From: Mnemiopsis leidyi
Lineage: Eukaryota > Ctenophora > Tentaculata > Lobata > Bolinopsidae
Length of the DNA: 38,913 nucleotides
Direction: 5' to 3'
NCBI GenBank assembly: GCA_000226015.1
Contig: JH154832.1
Coordinates: 8,718 to 47,630, forward strand
Shown here: one piece after another, positions 11,190-18,744 of the stretch
Layout of the letters: each line of letters opens with the position of its first letter
Position numbering within the stretch: the stretch's first letter is position 1
Made by a program: the position numbers and the translations under genes
The notes under the pieces: generated by a model
Database searches by the model: none
Seen by the model: only the letters and a program-made list of their open reading frames with translations
Told to the model about the DNA's origin: nothing

Positions 11190-11779
11190 CAGGGCCGTAG
11201 CTAGGATTTTGAAATGGGGGGGGTCAGCTTGCGAGCGTAGCGAGCAAGCCGCGAAACGCCAGGGGCTAGGGGGACGGAGTCCCCCGGAAAATTTTAGTAG
11301 GAATACAGGTAAAAAGACCATTTTTAATCAATAAGAAAGCAGAAAATCGAGGCAACTTGAGGTGTTGAAGGAGGCCCAATGCCCATACAGAAGCTGTGAC
11401 TATCTGGTATGCTCACTGTTCAGACATTATCTGTGCCATGATCTATATTCCAAAAGAAATTTTTAAGATAAATCAGGGTATTTAAATGATATAGATAACA
11501 ATTTTCAATTTTGCAATCGAGAATAATTAGCGAATGGGCAATGGGCAATGGCAAGTATCATGTTCAATATAGCTATTGAATAAGAAATATTAACAAAACA
11601 AGCATTGTATGTCCAATACTGATTAGAATTTATGTTTTCAGCAATGAAAATTTAGATGTTTAGACAGTAGTCAAATCTGGGGGGTCAATGACCTGCTTCG
11701 CAGGTCATATTTGACCCACCCTTCCCCAAATTGGGGGGGGGTCATGACCCCCCTGTCCCCCCCCCTAACTATGGGCCTG
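11190..11779. mobile_element. non-autonomous hAT transposon, 590 bp, perfect 8-bp TSD
   Basis: The left end CAGGGCCGTAGCTAGG and the reverse complement of the right end, CAGGCCCATAGTTAGG, form imperfect terminal inverted repeats of the classic hAT type. The insertion is flanked by identical 8-bp repeats TAAGTTCA (11182-11189 and 11780-11787), the size made by hAT transposases. Subterminal regions are G/C-rich with hairpins: GCTTGC...GCAAGC near the left end and TGACCTGC-TTC-GCAGGTCA (11689-11707) near the right. No transposase frame is present. It inserted into the LINE exactly at its ORF2 stop: the TGA (11787-11785 on the minus strand) lies inside the duplicated target. It is therefore younger than the LINE copy. 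Confidence 0.93.
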
Positions 11780-11784
11780 TAAGT

Positions 11785-12000
11785 TCAGGAAGCGGCAGGG
11801 CCAAATTTGGTAAAGTTATCGTTGTTCCATTCAGTGCAGTATCTGCTTTGGGCATGCATTAGGGAGACATTCAACTTAGATTTTAGGGAGTTGCAGGAGG
11901 TACTTGCAAAGTCTAAGTCACTTTCAGAGTTTCGAAATAGATTCCAGAGCCAAGATGCCTTGTAAGTGAAGTTGTGAGAGGGTGCAGGTGTGATGATGAG
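11785..12000 (-). pseudogene. LINE ORF2 C-terminal segment, shifted frame
   Basis: After about position 12000 the main ORF2 frame continues into unrelated residues and stops at 11913. The neighbouring frame instead stays open for 71 codons to TGA at 11787-11785. It carries the aromatic-rich tail expected of jockey/CR1 proteins (ASWLWNLF, then SRYCTEWNNDNF). A one-base deletion (or equivalent) at about 12000-12015 therefore separates this tail from the rest of ORF2. The stop codon falls inside the hAT target-site duplication. Confidence 0.8.
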
Positions 12001-14744
12001 GTATCTTTCCTTTTTGACCTGGTGAATAAGGAGTAAATAGCAATTGGTAATCTATATTTCATGATTTTAAATAATTCAACAATACATCGTAATCTGTACA
12101 GGTTGTACACAGTAAGGAGGTCATGCTGTTTGAATATTGGTTTGGTTGATTCCTTGGCATGAAAGTTATTGTTAAGAATTTGGCATCTTAGGGGTTTAGC
12201 AGTTTTTTCATTTTTCCGTTTAAGTTTATTACAATGTGAACATGGTTTTGTAATTGCTTCTTCAGAATATTTTGATTTACATTGGGATATTACACAGGTA
12301 ATTGGTCTAGTTCGTGCACAGGTTTTAAGTTTGTTTTGGTATGCCACAGTGTCTCCAAATAACATTCTAATGCACTTTTTCTGAGTTACAAATAGTTGTT
12401 CGATTGTTCTGTGAGATACACCGCCCCAGACTGATATTGCAAACGTAAGATGTGATTCAAATAGGGTATGATAAATTTGCTTATAAAGTTCCGTTGGCAG
12501 GCAATTCTTAATACGGTAAATACGTCCACATGCACTCTTAAGTTTACAGTTTAGTGATTCAATGTGGGGCTTCCAGCTTAATTCATCGTCCATTAATACA
12601 CCTAAGAACTTTGCCGTTTTTACACGTCTAAACACTGATCCGTCGATTACGAGATTTAGGTTTTCAAGATCTTTGTTGACAAGGGAATTATCTTCACGAC
12701 TGTTAGGGTTAAAGTATAGATAGCAACTCTTCTTAGCATTAACATGTAGTAGATTACATTTCATGTACATTGAAATAGATCCCAGAATTTCATTCGCTAA
12801 ACTGTGTACTTCTTGTCGAGAGTTGCCTGCTACAAATAGGTTGGTATCGTCAGCAAATAGGATAAATTTACCGCTCTGAGACACATTACATAAGTCATTG
12901 ATATAGATAAGAAAGAGTAGGGGTCCGAGGACAGATCCCTGTGGTACACCCCACTCTATGGGTAACTGGTCTGAGTTTTCATCTAACACATTAACATATT
13001 GTTTTCGGCTGGATAGATAACTTTTGATGAGGCTCAGTGCATTGCCTCTTATTCCATAATGATTAAGTTTATAAAGTAACTGTGAGTGGGATATCGTGTC
13101 AAATGCTTTACTCAGATCGAGAAAGATACCAAGGACATGTTTCTTGTTTCTAAGGAGTGATTCAATGTAAGATGTAGAATAATTCAGGGCGTGGCTAGTT
13201 GAATGACCTTTCCTAAATCCAAATTGATTTTCGGTAATGATACCCTTAGTGGATAGGAAACTGTATAAGCGTTTATAAATTAACTTTTCTAGAATTTTCC
13301 CAAATACTGGTAGTGTGGATATTGGTCGGTAGTTTTCAAAAAGTTCTTCATTATCTTTTTTGTAAATCGGTGTTACTTTACCTAGCTTGAGTTCGTCTGG
13401 GAATATTCCGTCTTTCATGCAGTCATTAAAGAATTGTGCTAGATGGGGTGAAATTATGGCTGATGATTTCTTAATGATATTAATGGGTATGTCGCTAGAT
13501 TTACCATTTTTTAGTTCCTCAATTATATCCATTATTTCATACTGGTTACAGTCGCTAAGATAAATGCTAGTAGGGCAAGCCTTAGGTAAGTAATCTGAAA
13601 ATGACGGAAGCCCTTCCAAGGAGATCCCGTCATTAGAGTAGCCCTCGTTAAGTTTTGTAGCTATAGAGACGAAGTATTTGTTGAATTCATTTGCTATCAG
13701 TCTTCGTTCAGTTATTTTCCTATTATCGAGTAGAAAGCTAGGTTTTATTTCATGCCTTGTTTTACCACGAATGTTATTTATAATTTCCCAAAGTTTTTTG
13801 CTGTCACCGGAGTATTCAGATATTTTATCACTAAAGAATTTCTTTTTGGCTAAATTAATAAGACGTTTTAGAGCTTGTCTGTGCGATTTGTACTCTAAGT
13901 AGCGGGTAATAATTGTTTTACAAGTTTTACAGTCACAGCTATTCCGGTCAGCAGGTTTTTCAGATGTATCTGGTGCCATGCATTTTACTTTTTGTGCCTT
14001 CTTCCAGGATTCATACAATTCATCTTTTGTGTTTATGGATTTAATAAGTCCAAATGTAATCCATGGGTTATTAAGCGGTGTACGTTTAGAACACTTTGGT
14101 TTTTCAAGCTTAAAAGCTTTGTCTAGCTCATCGTTAAATGTGCTGCAAAAGTTACTAAAATTGTCAGGTGGGTGTGATTTGAATTTCTCATCTATAGAGA
14201 TAAGGAAGGATTCTATGTTAGTTTTACAGTAATCATAGTATTGGGTTAGCTTAGCTTGAGGTTGTTTAGTCTGATTGTTTAAGTTTGCGATAATATGGAA
14301 TACGGCATGGTGGTGTGAAATACCTAGTTTTAAAGAACCTGATTTCAAGGTGTTTTCAAGGTCATTGCTTAATATGTTGTCGATACAGGATGGTTTACAT
14401 CCAGGTTTTTCATGAGTGGCGACAGAGATCATGGGAAAGAAGCCTGTTCCAAGAACTTTATTTTCAAATTCGTCAAGTAGTTTGTTGTTTTTGCTAAGTA
14501 AATTTATATTGAAGTCACCCATTATGTGTACTCCAGACTTAGGTAGGTTCTTCATTAGTTCGTCAAGTTCAGATATTGCTAGATCACTGTTGCCACTGGG
14601 AGGCCTATAAATAACACCAACATTTAGGGATTTGGATTCATTATGAATTTGAACAAAAAGACTTTCTAGGTTGTCGGTTACAAACGATGCATTTCCGTTG
14701 ATTACAGCATTAAGTGATTCATCATTCATGAACATACATGGCAA
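11913..14744 (-). pseudogene. LINE ORF2, main part: endonuclease C-half and reverse transcriptase
   Basis: This is an open frame of about 940 codons. Residues here are counted from 14744. The endonuclease half has GVIYRPP (43-49), GDFN (76-79) and ISHHHAVF (142-149). Family members have SDH at the last motif, so the conserved aspartate is replaced by histidine. A linker carries CDCKTC (270-275). The RT has NYRPIS (471-476), QFGFRKGHST (507-516), motif A FLDLSKAFD (541-549), PQGSVLGP (601-608) and the catalytic FADD (630-633). A Cys/His cluster follows near the C-terminus. The frame lacks its own start: the first half of the endonuclease is in another frame (14722-15291), joined through a one-base shift near 14728. 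The enzyme would nick target DNA and prime cDNA synthesis there. Confidence 0.92.
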
Positions 14745-15291
14745 CGCCTGACCCCTTCGACTTACTACTTTTAGTTGACTGGTAGAAACTTTTATAACCT
14801 TGGATTGTGTAAACAGGGCTTTCTTCAGGATTGATATTGGTTTCAGCTAATGCAATTATGGGAAATTGATACTTCAGTTGTTCAAGTTCAGCCACAAAGA
14901 GATCAAAATTACTTTTGTTTCCATCTATATTGAGGAAGAGGCAGCCTCCATTACTATTTAAGGTCTCCCCAAGGTCAGTGTTAAATTTGGAAGTAGAGTA
15001 GGGTTCACATTGATCAAGAATTTGCGATATTTTAAACAAAATGGGGTCATCGCTACCATTTTCATGTTCATCATAATCAATCAGAAGTTTGAATGGGTTG
15101 TAACGCTCAGCAATACTTAATTTACAGTCTTTACAGTAGAAGTTTGAATTTATGGTATCAGCGAGGGATGGTTTAAAGCATTTTTCATGTATTATGCAGT
15201 TGCAGTTAAAGCACTCGAAAAACTTTTGGCCAAGACTTATGTTCTTAAGGCAGTGACTACATTTTTCTTTAATTAAAGAGAAGATCATCAT
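14722..15291 (-). CDS. LINE ORF2, N-terminal part: PHD-like finger and start of endonuclease
   Basis: It starts at ATG 15291, overlapping the ORF1 stop (ATGA), and reads 189 codons to TGA at 14722. A cross-brace zinc finger is visible: C11-x2-C14, C27-x2-C30, H35-x2-C38, C53-x2-C56, the C4HC3 spacing of a PHD finger. The APE-type endonuclease begins at about residue 115 with GGCLFLNIDGNKSNFD, followed by IIALAETNI with its catalytic Glu (E130) and GSGVAMYV. The frame then ends, and the domain continues in the next frame at 14744. A single-base insertion around CATGAATGATGAATC explains the break; programmed frameshifting is less likely. Confidence 0.85.
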   Translation of the reverse strand: MMIFSLIKEKCSHCLKNISLGQKFFECFNCNCIIHEKCFKPSLADTINSNFYCKDCKLSIAERYNPFKLLIDYDEHENGSDDPILFKISQILDQCEPYSTSKFNTDLGETLNSNGGCLFLNIDGNKSNFDLFVAELEQLKYQFPIIALAETNINPEESPVYTIQGYKSFYQSTKSSKSKGSGVAMYVHE

Positions 15292-17222
15292 ACCTGACAA
15301 CCGTCTCGACCTCCCCACGGCAGATGTGGTGATGGTCCCCTGGAAACTGAACTGAATGGTCTCCCATTCACTCTGTTGGATGGTCCCTTCCGTCTGTCAA
15401 CGCCTCTGTTTAGTCTGAAGAAGATCGATCTTTTTATCATGCCAGCAAGGACCCTGGCACCAAGTTGGTTCAGGTGAAGTATGTCAGGATTGCTGTGCTT
15501 GTCAAGGGTCTTGGACAGCTGATGGACCAACTTTCCATCATGCTCCGCAAAACCCTGAAAGCCCTGGACACACTGCACATCGAACTTCAATGATGCCAGC
15601 TCCTTACAGAGTAAAAGGTTAAAATAGTTAACGCGTTTGTTCAGCGTAAAGTCTTTCGTTGGTAAAAGTGGGCAAACATGCATAGAACACTTCTTATTCA
15701 GCTGCTTGATTTGCTTTATTTTACATATCAGCTGGTTACATAAATTACGAATATCATGCTGATTAGACACACATGCTTGTTTCAGGTCATTTATACCACA
15801 CAAAATCACAACATTATTGTAGGCTGAACATATATGAGGATCAATGTTCTCGATGCGGGGTGCCCAGAACTTACGACCCGGCATAAGTGTACCAAAGGAG
15901 CTCCTGCTGTTCTCACCAAAACGTAGGAATCCAGTGTTAGAGTCTCCAACGATACAAGTGGAATTCCTGTTAGTCCAGTTCACCGATCGAAAGGTGAGGC
16001 TATACCGAATACCCTGGGTTACTGAGCCTTCATCTATGCAATGTCTGAAGTGATCTTGGGACTTGCGCGTCATATGGTATAGTGACAGTGGGGGGCATTC
16101 AACATGAAAGGTTTTCTCAGAGTTCTGCTCAATGAATTTGACAGTGCAAGATTCTCCGAGAGAGACTGTGAAAATGCTAGATTCAGGGTCAATAGTGACT
16201 TCGTCATCTGCATGTAGAGGCAGGTAGCTATGTGGTCCATCATATCTGTTGACAAGACAGGAATTAATTTTAGGAACATAGCCAGGGAGGTTCTGATGCC
16301 GATGCTCAGGATGATTCTTGTAGTAAATCTCAGACTGGAGGCCGTTGAGCTTATCAAGTATGGATTTAATTGGCTCAGGAATAGTGGGTGGAGTGTCACC
16401 AGACTTAGATAAAAGCTTTGAGCCATTGTAGGAGTAGGGAGCTCCAAATGCAAGTACAGAGTGACCACCCTCCTTTTTGAAGGCATGTGACTGGGACTCA
16501 AGGAATGAAACAATCTGAGCAGATGTGGTAGTATCAATGAAGTCTGACAGCATTTCAGTTATATGAGGTTCATTATGCGGGAGTTTGGGGATGGAAGGCT
16601 CATGTGGAGTGGGAGCTATGGGAGGAGCTAGGTCAGGTGCTGGTAAGCAGTCCTGCTGACTGGCCATGATAGAGTCAAGTCGCTCTGATATGGATTTGAG
16701 AAAGGCATCATGACTGTCAATGGCTGATGCAGATGCAGCAGGAGATTGGTGCACAGTGGTTGAAGAGAGATTGCTGAGTTCAGATTTTAACTGAGAAACC
16801 TCATGGATGAGCTTTCGAATGTCTGTCTGACAGGCTTCATTTAGCTGCTTCATCTCTGATTCAATACATTTAATACTGTTTTCCTGTGAAAGCAGGGATT
16901 CACTAGGTTCAGAGATATCACCGAGGTTCTCAGCAGACTTGATGTTCTTTGCAGCTGCTGCTACTTCAAATGCATGGTTTGCATCTCTGAGAGTTTTAGT
17001 GTTTCTACATGTTAGACAAGATGTTTCATTTGAAAAATCGAGTGTGGAAACTGGTGCAGTGTAGCAAAAGGGACATAACCAATTAGTAATTTTGTTTAGC
17101 TCTTTTCTGCCTAATCCATCCAGGGTGACACACTTAGAGTGCCAGAACTGGTGACACTTACTGCAATCAATTTTCCAACTATCAACACTTTGATTACAGG
17201 GACACTTGTCTGGGTCAAACAT
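15288..17222 (-). CDS. LINE ORF1 protein: PHD finger - coiled coil - AlkB dioxygenase - SGNH esterase
   Basis: This is an open frame of 644 residues. (1) PHD finger at 7-53: C7, C9, C20, C23, H28, C31, C50, C53. (2) A helical, charged region (about 105-190) with likely coiled coil, then a Pro-rich linker (194-216). (3) AlkB-like 2OG-Fe(II) dioxygenase, about 220-415: NSCLVNRYDG leads to the iron ligands H337-x-D339 (LHADDE), the distal ligand H394 (FRHCI), and the 2OG-binding pair R406/R412 in RYSLTFR, which matches the E. coli AlkB pattern RYNLTFR. (4) SGNH hydrolase, about 420-600: GDS with nucleophile S428, GIND (476-479), and D580-x-x-H583. A basic tail follows. PHD and esterase domains are known in CR1-like ORF1 proteins; the AlkB domain implies oxidative demethylation of nucleic acid. 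The stop overlaps the ORF2 start. A TAG lies in frame just before the ATG. Confidence 0.93.
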   Translation of the reverse strand: MFDPDKCPCNQSVDSWKIDCSKCHQFWHSKCVTLDGLGRKELNKITNWLCPFCYTAPVSTLDFSNETSCLTCRNTKTLRDANHAFEVAAAAKNIKSAENLGDISEPSESLLSQENSIKCIESEMKQLNEACQTDIRKLIHEVSQLKSELSNLSSTTVHQSPAASASAIDSHDAFLKSISERLDSIMASQQDCLPAPDLAPPIAPTPHEPSIPKLPHNEPHITEMLSDFIDTTTSAQIVSFLESQSHAFKKEGGHSVLAFGAPYSYNGSKLLSKSGDTPPTIPEPIKSILDKLNGLQSEIYYKNHPEHRHQNLPGYVPKINSCLVNRYDGPHSYLPLHADDEVTIDPESSIFTVSLGESCTVKFIEQNSEKTFHVECPPLSLYHMTRKSQDHFRHCIDEGSVTQGIRYSLTFRSVNWTNRNSTCIVGDSNTGFLRFGENSRSSFGTLMPGRKFWAPRIENIDPHICSAYNNVVILCGINDLKQACVSNQHDIRNLCNQLICKIKQIKQLNKKCSMHVCPLLPTKDFTLNKRVNYFNLLLCKELASLKFDVQCVQGFQGFAEHDGKLVHQLSKTLDKHSNPDILHLNQLGARVLAGMIKRSIFFRLNRGVDRRKGPSNRVNGRPFSSVSRGPSPHLPWGGRDGCQV

Positions 17223-17224
17223 CG

Positions 17225-17446
17225 AGATCTACATAGAGATGAACCAGATGGCGAGTCAATTATATCTATGCATGTGGTGCTAGACTCTTGTGTTTTGTTT
17301 AACTTACTGTGGGGGCTATTAAACAAGGTTGGGCTCACAACAGGTGACCGAGCGCTGAGTTGTTTCTTGGGAGCCCCACCTTTCACAAGGGAAAGGGGTG
17401 ATGGAGTTTGTGGTCTGTTACCAGGTTTGTTCATCCTGCCGCTCAT
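17225..17446 (-). pseudogene. upstream frame, probably the original N-terminus of LINE ORF1
   Basis: From ATG 17446 (MSGRMNKPGNRP...) a frame rich in Ser, Pro and basic residues runs about 74 codons to the point where the PHD-containing frame opens. No stop intervenes before the junction, and this frame continues open to 17111. The PHD frame starts just after a stop, so a one-base shift near 17223-17235 would join the two into an ORF1 of about 718 residues. The alternative is a genuine short upstream ORF. Confidence 0.5.
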
Positions 17447-17700
17447 AAGGACCAAAGAAAGCTGTAACAGCAATACAGTACAAAAACAAGTGTACTACTT
17501 TCCTTTAGAGTTCAGACTTGAGGGTCTGACTCCCCGTGATAATTTGGTGTGCTCCTGCACGTAGAGAGGTCTAGACTTAGTCAGTCTAGAATTAGTCAGG
17601 ACTGTTCGGGCCTTATCACTATAGGCAGTTGATCAGGTGGCTAGCCTGCTGTACTTGATTTCGGCCTGCAAGTGCTTTATCACGGCACTGCTCAGTCTTT
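17447..17700 (-). promoter_or_regulatory. LINE 5' UTR / internal promoter region (approximate)
   Basis: This is the non-coding sequence before the first ORF1 ATG. It contains a short inverted repeat, CTAGACT-TAGTC-AGTCTAG (17569-17587). Non-LTR elements carry an internal promoter in this position; no specific initiator motif was recognised. The 5' boundary is uncertain by about 100 bp. Confidence 0.4.
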
Positions 17701-17790
17701 CCACATCCTCAAATTATTTGTATAATAGTAGTGTTGAAAGTATTTATATTATTTCAGTTTATCCTGAAAAGAAAAAATTTGTGTAAAACT

Positions 17791-17893
17791 TGTAGGTTGA
17801 TAACCTACTGTCGTGGCCATCACGCGAGTTCTAGTCTCACGCATTTCTGGCCTGGCGACAAACAAAAAATTCCAAATGCGCATCGCCCGTCAA
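17791..17893 (+). mobile_element. tiny hairpin-ended element, copy A (103 bp)
   Basis: It starts TTGTAGGTTGATAACCTAC, an imperfect palindrome, and ends GCGCATCGCCCGTCAA. The flanks TGTAAAAC and TATAAAAC match at 7 of 8 positions, as expected of an aged 8-bp target-site duplication. It is related to copy C (18395-18481, opposite strand) and copy B (18513-18584). It is too short to code; mobilisation would need a transposase in trans. Confidence 0.65.
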
Positions 17894-18028
17894 TATAAAA
17901 CTAAAATAAACATTTTTAAACCCTCGATATTAGAGTATACGTTTAATTTTCGCAGTAGTGCCTGACTCTCGCAGCTCAAAGCTGTAGACAAATATAATCT
18001 TGTCAAACGTTGTCAGACGTTGCATGAC

Positions 18029-18132
18029 CTGCTGCCGCGAAGCGGCAGCCCCCTCACGCGAAGCGCGCGGCGCAGCAGCAAAGTCAAACGTATGAAATAT
18101 AAATAGCAAAGTCAAACGTATGAAATATAAAC
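18029..18132. repeat. GC-rich hairpin plus 28-bp tandem duplication
   Basis: GCTGCCGC-GAA-GCGGCAGC (18031-18049) is a perfect hairpin within a short GC-rich patch bounded by CTGCTGC and GCAGCAG. It is followed by a 28-bp unit beginning AGCAAAGTCAAACGTATGAA, present twice (18077-18104 and 18105-18132). It may be another member of, or debris from, the small repeat family around it. Confidence 0.65.
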
Positions 18133-18376
18133 GTATGAAGTATATTTGCTACACGATGCCTAGCCCTGCCTCTTACACATAAAAGAAGTTGTGAGATATT
18201 GCAATTTGAATCAGAAATTTTATTGTCTGACTTTGTCCGACTCTCACTCGAAACAAAAATGACGGGAGCTGGAGGGTGTGCGCTGCTGTACAAAAATTTT
18301 ATTGAATGTAATTTTACTTTACTATTTCTTTTTCAGCATTAATGCTGATGTATATTATCTATATCCCGTCTATCTA

Positions 18377-18505
18377 CCCCAGAACATCGTGCCCTTAACG
18401 GGCGATGCGCGTCCACGATTCTTCGCTCGAGGAGCAGGTGTGACGCGCGCGAAGCGATGACGGTAGGTTGTAAGCCTACAAATCGTGCCCCACAACTTTT
18501 TCCCC
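18377..18505 (+). repeat. 16-bp-unit satellite, left part, split by element C
   Basis: ACCCCAGAACATCGTGCCC (to 18394) and ATCGTGCCCCACAAC (from 18482) are units of the same degenerate family found at 26128-26370. The array is interrupted by the small element at 18395-18481, and the 9 bases ATCGTGCCC stand on both sides of it. Confidence 0.7.
18395..18481 (-). mobile_element. tiny hairpin-ended element, copy C (87 bp)
   Basis: On the minus strand it begins TTGTAGGCTTACAACCTAC and ends GACGCGCATCGCCCGTTAA, matching copies A and B at both ends. It is flanked by identical 9-bp repeats ATCGTGCCC (18386-18394 and 18482-18490). It sits inside a satellite array whose sequence continues on the other side, which supports a discrete insertion rather than a chance similarity. 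Confidence 0.72.
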
Positions 18506-18512
18506 TTATATT

Positions 18513-18584
18513 TTGTAGGTTGATAACCTACTGTCGCGGCCATCACGCGCTGTCACGCATTTCTGGACGCGCATCGCCCGTTGA
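18513..18584 (+). mobile_element. tiny hairpin-ended element, copy B (72 bp)
   Basis: It begins TTGTAGGTTGATAACCTACT, ends GCGCATCGCCCGTTGA, and is flanked by identical 8-bp repeats CTTATATT (18505-18512 and 18585-18592). The first 38 bases are nearly identical to copy A. The interior is shorter, so members differ by internal deletion. Confidence 0.78.
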
Positions 18585-18649
18585 CTTATATTTGGCATCA
18601 GCGACCCTAACCCAAACCCTAACCCTGGCCTTTACCCTTACGATGTTGT

Positions 18650-18742
18650 CTTTTGTGGAGCAGGGTGTCACTGGGGCTAAATCTCTGAGTTAAAGTGCTC
18701 TGGGGCACGATGTTTTTGGGCAGGACGTCGGCCACCATGATA
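18650..18742 (-). repeat. satellite family, right part, inverted relative to 18377-18505
   Basis: On the minus strand this reads GTCCTGCCCAAAAACATCGT, then GCCCCAGAG, then TTTAGCCCCAGTGACACC. It is clearly homologous to the minus strand of 27060-27145 and belongs to the same 16/91-bp family. With the units at 18377-18505 it forms an inverted pair about 150 bp apart. Confidence 0.7.
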
Positions 18743-18744
18743 TA

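Larger units (their letters stand above)
11788..17700 (-). mobile_element. nearly full-length jockey/CR1-type non-LTR retrotransposon
   Basis: The minus-strand order is: 5' UTR (about 17700-17447), ORF1 (17222 or 17446 to 15288), ORF2 (15291 to 11785, frameshifted), then a hAT insertion and further 3' sequence below 11181. ORF2 has APE-type endonuclease and reverse-transcriptase signatures (GDFN, FLDLSKAFD, PQGSVLGP, FADD) and no RNase H, which fits the jockey/CR1 branch of LINEs. ORF1 combines PHD, AlkB and SGNH domains. The 5' end is approximate: it is placed between the first ATG and the small repeat at 17791. The copy is inactive as read (frameshifts, D-to-H change in the endonuclease), though the long open frames indicate recent insertion. 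Confidence 0.93.

Noticed and set aside
12169-14610. Plus-strand open frames across the LINE
   Set aside because: They are antisense to the well-supported minus-strand RT frame and lack domains.
14700-14750. Programmed frameshift in ORF2
   Set aside because: No slippery heptamer is visible, and the shift falls within the endonuclease domain, so a simple indel is more likely.
16070-16537. A 155-codon minus-strand frame overlapping ORF1
   Set aside because: It lies in another frame inside the AlkB coding region and encodes nothing recognisable; it is a by-product of the true frame.
18605-18626. CCCTAACCC/AAACCCTAACCC telomere-like sequence
   Set aside because: Only three to four imperfect units; too short to call an interstitial telomere.
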